Shown: one piece after another, positions 14,675 to 22,724 of the stretch
How positions within the stretch are numbered: position 1 is the first letter of the stretch
Layout of the letters: the number at the start of each line of letters is the position of its first letter
Virus record (IMG/VR): IMGVR_UViG_3300042260_000408
Location: 1 to 39,525 of that record
From: a virus
Reading direction: 5' to 3' (one strand)
Length of the DNA: 39,525 nucleotides
Notes under the pieces: generated by a model
What the model was told of the DNA's origin: nothing
The model's database searches: none
What the model saw: the letters and a program-made list of their open reading frames with translations, nothing else
Translations under genes and position numbers: made by a program

Positions 14675-17092
14675 TTAATAGTTGTAAGTCCAGTCACCGC
14701 TGGCAATAGGATCATTTGCATAAGCTTCATATAAGCCTGTTTCTGCTTCGATAGCTGATGCATTCCAATCGTCTGGGGTAATATTAACTGGGGCAGTTCC
14801 GCTGTCAGTCCCGAATGCAGTATTAATATATTCCCCTGAACCACTTAATATTGGATTTCCAGCGCCATCTGTCCATACTGTTGCAGGATAAGCACCAATT
14901 TGCGGATTACCTGCAGAACCATCAGCCGCAGATTTACTACCGCCTAATAAGTTGCTTAACCAATTACCAGCACCGTCAGCAGGAGCAGATGTTTGAGTAT
15001 ATGTTCCATTGGAATCTCTAAAATACTGACTGCCATTTTTATAAGTGAAGTATCCTGTGCCATCGCTTTCTATAACTGCATTTACAACATTTTTGTTAGG
15101 GCTATCTTTGCTAAATCCTCCTGACCCAAAAATGTCGCTGAAAGTATTTTTTATAGTTCCGCTGACACCGTCAAACACCTGTGTAACTCCACCAGCAACA
15201 CCATTAAGAACTGGTTGCAGTGCATTGTTAACTAGTCTGCCTGTGACTAACCCAACAGCACCACTTACACCTGCGGCCACTGATTGTCCTAATACGCTTT
15301 GTCCTAAAAATCCTTTGGTCAGACCAGAATAAACAGTTTGTGCAGTGTAACCACCTGCTACCAATCCACCGGCACCACTTAAAGTATTAACAATTTGAGC
15401 TGAGGTACCGCCGATTGTGTAAGTTACACCAGTTTGTGGATCAGTGTAATATTTTACACCTGCAGGATTTAAATTTTGTCCTTGCTGAACCAATGCGCTG
15501 CTGTTTTGTGGAATTGCTACAGGTTCTGGATTTCCTGTGTAATTTGTACCAGGCACTAATTTTTGCTGTACACCATTTTCGTCAATGGTTACCTGTGTGC
15601 CGTCTCTGTATGTGTAGACCGTCATTACTTGTCCGTTGCTGTCGGTTACTCTTTGTTTAGATTCTTGATTAGTTTCTAAATTGCCTGGAATATAAGTGCC
15701 GGTAGTGGTACTTAAAACCTGTCGGCTGCTTATAGGATTACCATCTTCATCAAGAGTCAACGATGTTTGTTGATTTGTTACAGGTTGACCATACTGGTTA
15801 ACTAAAATATTATTGCCTTGATTTGTAGTAACTTGAAAAAGTTTTACATTGCCTTGTTGCAGACTATTAGTAATCACTCCGTTTACATAATTATTTGCAA
15901 TATTTGTTCCAATGGATATTACACCAGCTTGCAAAGTGCCGCCAATAGGAGTACCTGCAACGGTTACGCCATTGCTTTGCGGTAAAGCACTGTAGGGGTT
16001 AGACAATACATTTGATTGGCTATAAACTAATCCGCTGCCCAAGCTGGCAGTTGGCACTGTTATGCTGTTTCCTAATGCAGCGTTGACTGCTTGGTTAATA
16101 GCTGTAATACCTATGCGAGTTAAACTTTGTCTTGCAAGATTTGTAAAATTAACATTCTTTAAATTTTTAGCAAGGTTGTAAGCATTTAACAGTGCATTAA
16201 AAATATTAGCCCCGGAACCTTGGCCGTCGGGTCTGGCTAGATCTTTTGTTCCGTTTGATAATGCACCTATTAGGCCATTATCATCATAAATGTTTGTTGT
16301 ACTAGTACTAATAGGACTTTGTACATTGTCATAATGTATGGTAGCAAACCCATTTACATCAATTGGATTTACATATCCTGTTTTGTATTTGACAGTTTCA
16401 AACATCACTGTCATTTGATTTTCCATAATACCAGTACCTTGTTCGCTGTTATGTTCACCATGACGCCAATCATTGATATATGGATTAATTAATTCGTATT
16501 CTGTGAATCTTTTATTGTGTAAACTGAAAATTTGTATGCTGGTTAAAAAAGGAACAACACTGGCATTTCTTGGAGTAAACCCCCAACTGTCAGTAAGTCT
16601 GGGCTGATATTTGTGTGGAGTAGAATAGTAAGCTTTAGTATAGTCGCTGTCTCTGTAGTAATAGGTATAGTAGTCATTCCAAAATTTGGTCACAACATCT
16701 GCTGCATCGTCGTGGAATGTAATTGTAATAGGGTCGTAGGTAATGCCTGTTTGTATTATATTTTTTCTATTGTAAGCATTTTTAGTCTGTGTTGCAATTC
16801 TAAAATTTGGTAGTCCTACTCTTTTGGCCAATAACCCTACTTCATATTGTTCTAGTGTTGTTTGACTGCTGATTTGGCTAGTAAAAATTTGCTGGCTAAA
16901 CAGTGCAGTTACCTGTGATAATAAATCATTACCTAAATTATTGTTAATGTTTATAACAACATAATATAAAAAACTTTGCTTAGGCGCTAATCTAAAGTTG
17001 TCAGCCAAAAATAACTTTGTGGCATGCTGATAAGGATGCGTGTAAGTACCAGGAGTTAAAGGCTTAAGATCTGCGTTGTACAAAGTGGCCAT
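14675..17092 (-). CDS. Large tail-associated structural protein with tube-like N-terminal domain (805 aa)
   Basis: Residues about 1-260 form a conserved domain starting MATLYNADLKPLTPGTYTHP and including RIATQTKNAYNRKNIIQTG, ITFHDDAADVVTKFWNDYY and ENQMTVMFETVKY. The pattern (two-layer beta fold with DD...FWNDYY) recalls tail-tube and baseplate-cap folds, which fits its position next to gp19. The remainder is long and repetitive: Asn/Gly/Val-rich, with SVLGQSVAAGVSGAVGLVTG as a hydrophobic Gly/Ala helix near residue 600, and small YTYRDGTQVTIDENG / YFTYKNGSQYFRDSNG beta-hairpin repeats. I recall large proteins of this kind after gp19 in pelagiphages. The exact role (tube cap, tape-like or fiber) is unresolved. 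It starts 5 bp after a late box and lacks a Shine-Dalgarno. Confidence 0.75.
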   Translation of the reverse strand: MATLYNADLKPLTPGTYTHPYQHATKLFLADNFRLAPKQSFLYYVVININNNLGNDLLSQVTALFSQQIFTSQISSQTTLEQYEVGLLAKRVGLPNFRIATQTKNAYNRKNIIQTGITYDPITITFHDDAADVVTKFWNDYYTYYYRDSDYTKAYYSTPHKYQPRLTDSWGFTPRNASVVPFLTSIQIFSLHNKRFTEYELINPYINDWRHGEHNSEQGTGIMENQMTVMFETVKYKTGYVNPIDVNGFATIHYDNVQSPISTSTTNIYDDNGLIGALSNGTKDLARPDGQGSGANIFNALLNAYNLAKNLKNVNFTNLARQSLTRIGITAINQAVNAALGNSITVPTASLGSGLVYSQSNVLSNPYSALPQSNGVTVAGTPIGGTLQAGVISIGTNIANNYVNGVITNSLQQGNVKLFQVTTNQGNNILVNQYGQPVTNQQTSLTLDEDGNPISSRQVLSTTTGTYIPGNLETNQESKQRVTDSNGQVMTVYTYRDGTQVTIDENGVQQKLVPGTNYTGNPEPVAIPQNSSALVQQGQNLNPAGVKYYTDPQTGVTYTIGGTSAQIVNTLSGAGGLVAGGYTAQTVYSGLTKGFLGQSVLGQSVAAGVSGAVGLVTGRLVNNALQPVLNGVAGGVTQVFDGVSGTIKNTFSDIFGSGGFSKDSPNKNVVNAVIESDGTGYFTYKNGSQYFRDSNGTYTQTSAPADGAGNWLSNLLGGSKSAADGSAGNPQIGAYPATVWTDGAGNPILSGSGEYINTAFGTDSGTAPVNITPDDWNASAIEAETGLYEAYANDPIASGDWTYNY

Positions 17093-17097
17093 GTTAA

Positions 17098-17105
17098 TAT
17101 TTATT
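17098..17105 (-). promoter_or_regulatory. Late promoter box (AATAAATA), 5 bp before ATG of the 805-aa gene
   Basis: AATAAATA on the minus strand directly after the gp19 terminator and 5 bp before the ATG. No Shine-Dalgarno lies between the terminator and the ATG. Confidence 0.5.
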
Positions 17106-17110
17106 CCACA

Positions 17111-17136
17111 AAAAACCCACTCGAAAGTGGGTTTTT
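17111..17136 (-). terminator. Rho-independent terminator after gp19
   Basis: AAAAACCCACT and AGTGGGTTTTT form an 11-bp stem around a 4-base loop. On the minus strand the GC stem is followed by six T. It lies 23 bp after the gp19 stop. Its symmetry would let it work in both directions, but all flanking genes are leftward. Confidence 0.92.
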
Positions 17137-17158
17137 GCTAATGATATTTGAAATATAA

Positions 17159-17773
17159 TTAACCAGTAATAACAGTGCCTGTGCCGCGTGGTACAGAAGT
17201 ACCAACCCCACCTCCTGTGGTTTGCAGTGCGTTGTCCATGCGGATTGTCATGGCAATTGTCATTGGCTCATTGTTGCTATAGTTAGCTTCACCGTAGTTA
17301 ACATCACTTAAGAAACAGCCATATAGTTCCCATGTTTCTAGTACTATGGGTTCAATTGTACCGTTTCCGCCATCTAGCATTTCAAGTCTTGCAGTAAACT
17401 TATAGTCAATACCAGCACTTGAGCTAGCTTGCTCCATGAAGTCATATTGTTTCTGCAACTGTTCGCCAACTAGTCTACTTACATTGCCGCCTGCATCATC
17501 ACGCAGCACTACCTGCGCAGGTTGCCAAGTTGGGCGGCCTGCAATATAAGCCATACTGTTGTAAACTGGTATTGTGATTGGTTCCATGCTTACTTGCGGG
17601 CGGGCAAAACTTACAATTTGTTTTGTTAGTTCTGTAGTAGGTGTACTGACACCAAAGTTATCAAAACTAGCTCTAAAACGAAACTGTAGTTTTGGCATCA
17701 ACAGGCCTTGTGTGGAAGCACTTTGGTTTCCACTCAAGGGCACTGTGAATTTTGTTAATGATGAAACTGCCAT
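17159..17773 (-). CDS. 19: gp19 tail tube protein (204 aa)
   Basis: Structural subunit of the inner tail tube around which gp18 sheath assembles. T4 gp19 family features: LMPKLQFRFRASFDNFG (residues about 24-40), SFARPQVSMEPITIPVYNS, YIAGRPTWQPAQVVLRDDAG and WELYGCFLSDVNYGEANYSN. Length is somewhat above T4 gp19 (163 aa). It lies just downstream of gp18, separated by one base, with the Shine-Dalgarno AGGAGC inside the end of gene 18, and is followed by a strong terminator, as expected for an abundantly made protein. Confidence 0.95.
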   Translation of the reverse strand: MAVSSLTKFTVPLSGNQSASTQGLLMPKLQFRFRASFDNFGVSTPTTELTKQIVSFARPQVSMEPITIPVYNSMAYIAGRPTWQPAQVVLRDDAGGNVSRLVGEQLQKQYDFMEQASSSAGIDYKFTARLEMLDGGNGTIEPIVLETWELYGCFLSDVNYGEANYSNNEPMTIAMTIRMDNALQTTGGGVGTSVPRGTGTVITG

Positions 17774-17774
17774 T

Positions 17775-20700
17775 TTAATTTGCTCCTGTTCCTACTGGTT
17801 CAGCTGGTGCAACATTGTTACTGTTTAACTGTCCTGCTGCTACCAATCTAATTGGGATGTAGATAAATTCAACATCCTTAGTTGGTTGTACTGCAATGTC
17901 TACCCACAACTCATTTCTGTTAATACGATCTGGTGTGTTATTAGATGAATCGCAAACTACCAAATAATCTGCTACACCGCGTTTAGCAACTAAATCGTTC
18001 ATTAAACTGTTACATACTGCGGTCATGCTATTTCTTGTAATAGTGTCATTTGGTTCAAACAAGAATGGTCTGCTTAATACATTCAATTGTTTTCTAACAT
18101 AGTTAATCAACCTTGCTACATTAATTCTATCAAGCGCACTTGGCAGTGTTGCAAGAGTTTTCTGACCGTATACAACTAGTCCTACTCCGGGCAAGCTGGT
18201 AATTGGGTTAATTGCATTTGTGTACAGTATGTCACGCAGGCCTTGATTAATACCAACTGTTACAAATGCTCCTGTTGATGCATTAACATAACCAATGGAA
18301 TTTAAATTGTCAATAAGCCCTCTGCGTGTACCAGCTGGTGCTATCCAAGGATAACTTGCATTGTCACTGTTTAAAATACTGCGTAGTACTGCATGACTTG
18401 GGGGTACAACTACTGTGGCGCCTGATAAGTCAGTTGTTTGTCCACTTGGGTAATATAAACCAACATAAGGATCGCTGGTATTCAAACCATCTTCGCCTGT
18501 TGCACTGGCATCAGCACTGTTAGTTGCCCACGCTTGCACTGCTGTACCAGTAGCAGGTAGTCTAAATGGTGTATCACCAATAATAAATGCGGTGTCATCG
18601 CGGTCATTGTTTAAAGCTACCATGTTAGGGATCAGTTCTGGGTAGCCTGGACATGCAATCAAGTTAAATTGATTACTGTCTTCACGCAACACTGTACTGC
18701 TGTCAATGGCACTCTTTAACGCTGCAACTACTACACCGCGTTGAGCTTTGCGTCCAAAGTTTGGAAGATTCTGTGTATCAAATCCACTGGCACTTAACCA
18801 AGTAGCTGTTTCACTGGGGATAGTTTCTCCAGGATAAGCTGCTTGAGTGAAGTAGCTGCTCTTGTATTGCTTTACATTATATCCACTGGCTCTTGTGTTA
18901 AACAACAATATACCTTTTGGATATAATAAAGGATCTGGAGCATCTAGGTCAACATAATTGCTAACAGCCAAAGTAGCAATAGAGGGAATAGTTCCTGTTG
19001 CTACATCAGTTGTGCCATCTGTGTCCCAACGAGCATCAGCAAAAATAATACCATTTTGTCCTGTGCTGTCTGTAAGGTCAATTGCTACCCATTGGTTAAT
19101 ACCACTGACATTTTGCCATCTATACAGTGCTGGATAATTTTCTAAATCTCCTGTATCTAACCATAGATCGCCATAAACCAATGCTGTACCGTCATCTTGT
19201 GTAGTAGGTTCACTGGCACTAATAATAGGACCTGTACTGTTAGTATTAGCAAGGTTGTATCCTCTAATGTCTACAGTAGATGTACTTTGGTAGCCCAGCC
19301 AAGCTGTGCCATTGCTGTACATGATATCAACACGACTTGGTGTGTTGTAGTACCAGTAAGTATTATTAGCTGGTGCTACATAAGGTTGTGTTGAAGTAAA
19401 ATAATAATCGTCTGTGCTTAACGGAGCCCAATTTGTACACTCTGCTATGCTTGAATTTACATCGCTGGTGTAAATGTTTGTTCCACTTAACAAACCTACA
19501 TCTGCCAATGGGGTTCCAGTTACATCTTGAAGTCCAATATCGCCGCCCTGGCTATGAGTAATACTAACATTGCCGCTTGTTGTGATATTTGCTGTTACAT
19601 AAGGAATGTCGGCAGCCACAATAGCTGCAACCAATCCAGCTGGTGTTTCTGTTGAACCAATATTTACTGTAAAAGTGGTTAAGTTTGCCAAAGACAAATT
19701 GCTTCTTGTAATGACATAAAATTGATCACCTGTACTGGGATTAGAAGGAGTAGCAGTTGAGCCAACTGCTGTCATAGCTCCAGAATTTTTTCTATACCAC
19801 AATTTAGTACCTAAAACAGGTGTGGTATTTGCTGCGCTAGAATAAGCTAGATAATCAACATACACAGTATCCACTGGAATATTAATACCGCCACCAGTTG
19901 GATCTAACCCGTATGAAGCATTTGACAAAGTGTCGTAAGAGTTAACGGTCTTTGGGTCCCAAGTCAATGTACTGCTGCTGTATTGACTTACACTTAAGTT
20001 TAACCCTGCACCCAATGCGCTGGATTTGTTCCACACACTACCACTTGGTCTACCTTCGTTGGCTCTTAAATTGCCAGTCCAAGTTGGGTTAGAATTATAA
20101 GGACCTACTGTTACTGCTGCGCCTTTGTATGTGCCTGATTCCAATCCGATAGAAGAAAGTACAGTTGTATTGCCACCCAGTGTAGCAGTTCCATTACCCT
20201 GGCTTGTACTTGTAATGGCAATAGCCAACAGTCCAGAACTTGTAATCCAACTGTATACATTGCTGCTGTCTGCGGCATTGATATTAGCAGATACTTGTGC
20301 CAATGTTTGACCAAGGCCAACAACAACACTGGAATTAGAATTAATTGTAATATTACCTGCGGCTGCTGTAAAAGTACTGCTGGTTACTGTGCTGTAAATT
20401 GCTGCTGTATTTTGTTGCCAACCTACATTACCAACTTGGTTCCATTTGTTTGTGCGGTCTTTTCTAAAAATAGGCTGTTTTGGATCGTATACATTTACAG
20501 CATAACTGCCAACAGCACCAATGTTTGTAGTTGGTACTGTGTTGCTGGCTGTAAGATATGTTGTGTCACTTACTACCAATACTGTTTGATTAGTAAATGT
20601 GCTGGTGACAGCATCCCACTCATAAACACCCCAAGCACTGTTACTTGTATCTAACCAAAATGTACCATTGTTAGGGTTCTTAAGTGGTCTTGTTGTTGTA

Positions 20701-21062
20701 CCTGTTAGGGCTGCTAAATCAACATCTGCTCGTTGTACATACATGTTATTGCTAACACCCAATGCACTGTAAGCAGCCAGTAGACCGTATTCATTGAGCT
20801 CATCACCATTTAACGGTGCACCAGCAGCAGTAGTGCTAAACAATGGTGTTCCAAATGTTGTAACCAATTCACGCTGGCTGGTAATATTGTAAATTTCACC
20901 TGCATTTTCAGCAAGTGTACCTGCAGCATAAGCAGTGCCGCCTGGGGCTACTTTGTCTTGTGCTGTGGCTAGTAAAATATATGCTGTACTTCCTGTGGTA
21001 GCTGGAGTATAGTTGCTTTGATCAACTACTGTTACCTGTACGCCTGGACTCACTAAGGCCAT
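17775..21062 (-). CDS. 18: gp18 tail sheath protein, enlarged (1095 aa)
   Basis: Contractile sheath subunit. The N-terminus MALVSPGVQVTVVDQSNYTPA is the standard gp18 start. The C-terminal 350 residues are typical (ARWDTDG, GYNVKQYKSSYF, FNLIACPGYPELIPNM, VGLYYPSGQ, INPITSLPGVGLVVYGQKTL and RINVARLINYVRKQLN). It is much longer than T4 gp18 (659 aa). About residues 100-600 hold extra surface domains: several FWLDTSN...GVYEW / LWLDTGD...ALYRW hairpins and two longer Thr/Val/Asn-rich domains (ITINSNSSVVVGLGQTLAQV and FTVNIGSTETPAGLVAAIV). The ATG overlaps the stop of the upstream GIY-YIG gene by one base, so the homing gene was inserted exactly at its 5' boundary. Confidence 0.95.
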   Translation of the reverse strand: MALVSPGVQVTVVDQSNYTPATTGSTAYILLATAQDKVAPGGTAYAAGTLAENAGEIYNITSQRELVTTFGTPLFSTTAAGAPLNGDELNEYGLLAAYSALGVSNNMYVQRADVDLAALTGTTTRPLKNPNNGTFWLDTSNSAWGVYEWDAVTSTFTNQTVLVVSDTTYLTASNTVPTTNIGAVGSYAVNVYDPKQPIFRKDRTNKWNQVGNVGWQQNTAAIYSTVTSSTFTAAAGNITINSNSSVVVGLGQTLAQVSANINAADSSNVYSWITSSGLLAIAITSTSQGNGTATLGGNTTVLSSIGLESGTYKGAAVTVGPYNSNPTWTGNLRANEGRPSGSVWNKSSALGAGLNLSVSQYSSSTLTWDPKTVNSYDTLSNASYGLDPTGGGINIPVDTVYVDYLAYSSAANTTPVLGTKLWYRKNSGAMTAVGSTATPSNPSTGDQFYVITRSNLSLANLTTFTVNIGSTETPAGLVAAIVAADIPYVTANITTSGNVSITHSQGGDIGLQDVTGTPLADVGLLSGTNIYTSDVNSSIAECTNWAPLSTDDYYFTSTQPYVAPANNTYWYYNTPSRVDIMYSNGTAWLGYQSTSTVDIRGYNLANTNSTGPIISASEPTTQDDGTALVYGDLWLDTGDLENYPALYRWQNVSGINQWVAIDLTDSTGQNGIIFADARWDTDGTTDVATGTIPSIATLAVSNYVDLDAPDPLLYPKGILLFNTRASGYNVKQYKSSYFTQAAYPGETIPSETATWLSASGFDTQNLPNFGRKAQRGVVVAALKSAIDSSTVLREDSNQFNLIACPGYPELIPNMVALNNDRDDTAFIIGDTPFRLPATGTAVQAWATNSADASATGEDGLNTSDPYVGLYYPSGQTTDLSGATVVVPPSHAVLRSILNSDNASYPWIAPAGTRRGLIDNLNSIGYVNASTGAFVTVGINQGLRDILYTNAINPITSLPGVGLVVYGQKTLATLPSALDRINVARLINYVRKQLNVLSRPFLFEPNDTITRNSMTAVCNSLMNDLVAKRGVADYLVVCDSSNNTPDRINRNELWVDIAVQPTKDVEFIYIPIRLVAAGQLNSNNVAPAEPVGTGAN

Positions 21063-21679
21063 TATTTTTCTCCTAATAATCTGTATAATTTAGATTTTGA
21101 AATGTTTAACATATTACAGCATTCTTTACGGGTAGCATAGCTAATTCCGTTAACTGTCACTGGTTTGGCACTCCCGTTGGAGCTACCAGAATGCCCGTAT
21201 TTTCTATTTCTTTCTTCTTTCGACATATTTTGATAATTTAGCATTGCAGTTTTTTTAATTTTAGAAATCACGCTATCGGTAGGCTTATAAGATTTTTTAG
21301 AGATTCGAATAGCTTCTTTGTGCTGTTCAGTCTTGCTGACGCCTGCTAATACGCGAGACATAGCTATACCAATTTTTTGATTAACAGCTTCACCTAAATT
21401 ACCGCCTTGTCCACCAAAAGCAATGTTATAGCACAATGGATTTGATAGGAGTTCTTGGGTTAAAAGTTCCTTCTCTTTGCTATTCATTTGTGCTCTGGAT
21501 TCAAATGTATACAACACTTCTTTTTTAAATGCGTCGGGTCCGTGTTTTTTAATCGCGGATTTAATCGCAATACCACTGCCCATATACCCATCATTTACAT
21601 TTGTAGTTTCGTGTTTACCAATGTAAAATTTTTGGTTAATTTGGTTAGTGATTTTATAAATTAAAAAACATTTTTTCAT
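21062..21679 (-). CDS. GIY-YIG homing-type endonuclease abutting gene 18 (205 aa)
   Basis: GIY-YIG signature LIYKITN (6-12) and FYIGKH (18-23), with IKKHGPDAFKKEVLYTFES and the YNIAFGGQGGN loop typical of Seg-like enzymes. The C-terminal PVTVNGISYATRKECCNMLN followed by ISKSKLYRLL is a NUMOD1-like helix-turn-helix DNA-reading domain. It is very basic. Its stop overlaps the gp18 ATG (TAATG), so it couples to an essential gene. It is preceded by a late box 6 bp before its ATG, with no Shine-Dalgarno. It is unlike the GIY-YIG protein at 6482-7138 outside the catalytic signature, so the two were probably gained separately. Confidence 0.88.
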   Translation of the reverse strand: MKKCFLIYKITNQINQKFYIGKHETTNVNDGYMGSGIAIKSAIKKHGPDAFKKEVLYTFESRAQMNSKEKELLTQELLSNPLCYNIAFGGQGGNLGEAVNQKIGIAMSRVLAGVSKTEQHKEAIRISKKSYKPTDSVISKIKKTAMLNYQNMSKEERNRKYGHSGSSNGSAKPVTVNGISYATRKECCNMLNISKSKLYRLLGEK

Positions 21680-21685
21680 ATCAAA

Positions 21686-21693
21686 TATTTATC
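21686..21693 (-). promoter_or_regulatory. Late promoter box (GATAAATA), 6 bp before ATG
   Basis: GATAAATA on the minus strand, 6 bp upstream of the GIY-YIG ATG. This is the distance at which a T4 late transcript would begin at the ATG itself. Confidence 0.5.
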
Positions 21694-21751
21694 GAACTTA
21701 AGGAAAAACAGTGAATTGTTTGCCCTTATTAAGGTTTTGTTTTATTTTACT

Positions 21752-21759
21752 AATAAATA
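21752..21759 (+). promoter_or_regulatory. Late promoter box (AATAAATA), 5 bp before ATG of the zinc protein
   Basis: AATAAATA on the plus strand, 5 bp before the ATG at 21765. No Shine-Dalgarno lies between. Together with the minus-strand box at 21686 it makes this 85-bp gap a divergent late-promoter region. Confidence 0.5.
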
Positions 21760-21764
21760 TCTGT

Positions 21765-22109
21765 ATGAGACCAGTCTGTTCTACTTGTCAACAGAGACCT
21801 GTAGCCATCAACAAGTATTTAGGCCAAAAAGTTTACTACAGAAAATTCTGCGATACTTGTTGTAGATCTAATGCAAAGAAAAAACCTGTACCTACCTGGT
21901 TTAAAGCAGGCTACAGAAAAAAATCTACATGTGAGCGATGTGGATTCAAGGCCAAGTTTTTAGACAAACAAATGGCTGTATATCATGTAGATGGAAATTT
22001 AAAAAATACTTCTACAATTAATTTAAAAACAGTGTGTTTGAACTGTAGAGTAGAAATAGCACAAAGCAAGTTGCCGTGGCGCGAAAGTCCGCTTATACCA
22101 GACTTTTAA
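21765..22109 (+). CDS. Small zinc-finger / HNH-like protein (114 aa)
   Basis: The start at 21765 gives MRPVCSTCQQRPVAINKY; an 18-codon upstream extension crosses the late box and is hydrophobic, so it is rejected. Four Cys pairs are visible: C5/C8 (CSTC), C29/C32 (CDTC), CERC near residue 54 and CLNC near 93. VYHVDGNLKNTSTINLKTVC looks like an HNH-type core (H-V-D-G-N...L..vC..C). I recall this family in many T4-like cyanophages as a hypothetical or HNH-like protein near the neck and tail genes. It may be a nuclease or a zinc-binding regulator. Its 3' end overlaps convergent gene 1 by 17 bp. Confidence 0.8.
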   Translation: MRPVCSTCQQRPVAINKYLGQKVYYRKFCDTCCRSNAKKKPVPTWFKAGYRKKSTCERCGFKAKFLDKQMAVYHVDGNLKNTSTINLKTVCLNCRVEIAQSKLPWRESPLIPDF

Positions 22110-22689
22110 GTTCTTTATACAGGTCTTCGATTGACCCATTATTATCAATAGTAATGTCAAAGTCTGTTGCGGCCCAACTGTACTCGCTGGCATGAATATT
22201 TGGGTACAATCTTTTCATTTCTTTAGGTGCTATTCTAGCCAATTGAAACCAGTCTGGATCGGGGCCACGGGCAATTCTAATTACTCTGCCCCCAGCACGG
22301 CGAATACTGTCAATTTCATTAGGAAATCTACAGTCTGTAATAACTGTATTATCTTTGGTTTGTCTCAGTTTGTTTTCTAGGCTAGCGATCCAAATATCGT
22401 CATGAAAACTTTTACGGCAAACTTCAGTGCCCCATAATTGCAGCACTAATCTGGGGGTTAGATCTGGCATGTTCAAGCGTTCGCTCCACCATGGATCTAT
22501 TTGTTCGCGCCATTCACGAGCGCCTTTAGTACGGCCTTCCAGCCAGTCCCTGTTCCATCCAAACACTGCTGCAACAGCATCTTTCAGTGTGTTGGCAAAA
22601 CTTTCTCGTTGAAAGCCGTGAAAGTTACAAAGATAATCTGCAGCAGTGTCTTTGCCGCTGCCAATTAGTCCACAAAATCCAATAATCAT
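22093..22689 (-). CDS. 1: gp1 deoxynucleoside monophosphate kinase (198 aa)
   Basis: Phosphorylates dNMPs to dNDPs for phage DNA synthesis. P-loop GLIGSGKDT at residues 7-15. Further family features are FHGFQRESFANTLKDAVAAV (about 24-43), DPWWSERL, RLVLQLWGTEVCR and VITDCRFPNEIDSIRRAGG (the substrate/Walker-B-like segment). HASEYSW and FDITIDNNGSIEDLY follow near the end, as in cyanophage and T4 dNMP kinases. Length is shorter than T4 gp1 (241 aa) but usual for marine homologues. A consensus sigma70 promoter places the predicted start of transcription at its ATG, so it can be expressed early despite lying among late tail genes. Confidence 0.9.
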   Translation of the reverse strand: MIIGFCGLIGSGKDTAADYLCNFHGFQRESFANTLKDAVAAVFGWNRDWLEGRTKGAREWREQIDPWWSERLNMPDLTPRLVLQLWGTEVCRKSFHDDIWIASLENKLRQTKDNTVITDCRFPNEIDSIRRAGGRVIRIARGPDPDWFQLARIAPKEMKRLYPNIHASEYSWAATDFDITIDNNGSIEDLYKELKSLV

Positions 22690-22695
22690 CTAGTA

Positions 22696-22724
22696 ATTAT
22701 ATATTAACCCGTGACCCATGTCAA
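22696..22724 (-). promoter_or_regulatory. Consensus sigma70 promoter for gene 1, leaderless spacing
   Basis: Minus-strand TTGACA (22719-22724), a 17-bp spacer and TATAAT (22696-22701): a perfect consensus with ideal spacing. The -35 lies inside the last codons of gene 13. Only six bases (TACTAG) separate the -10 from the gp1 ATG, so the expected +1 is the A of ATG. Confidence 0.8.
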
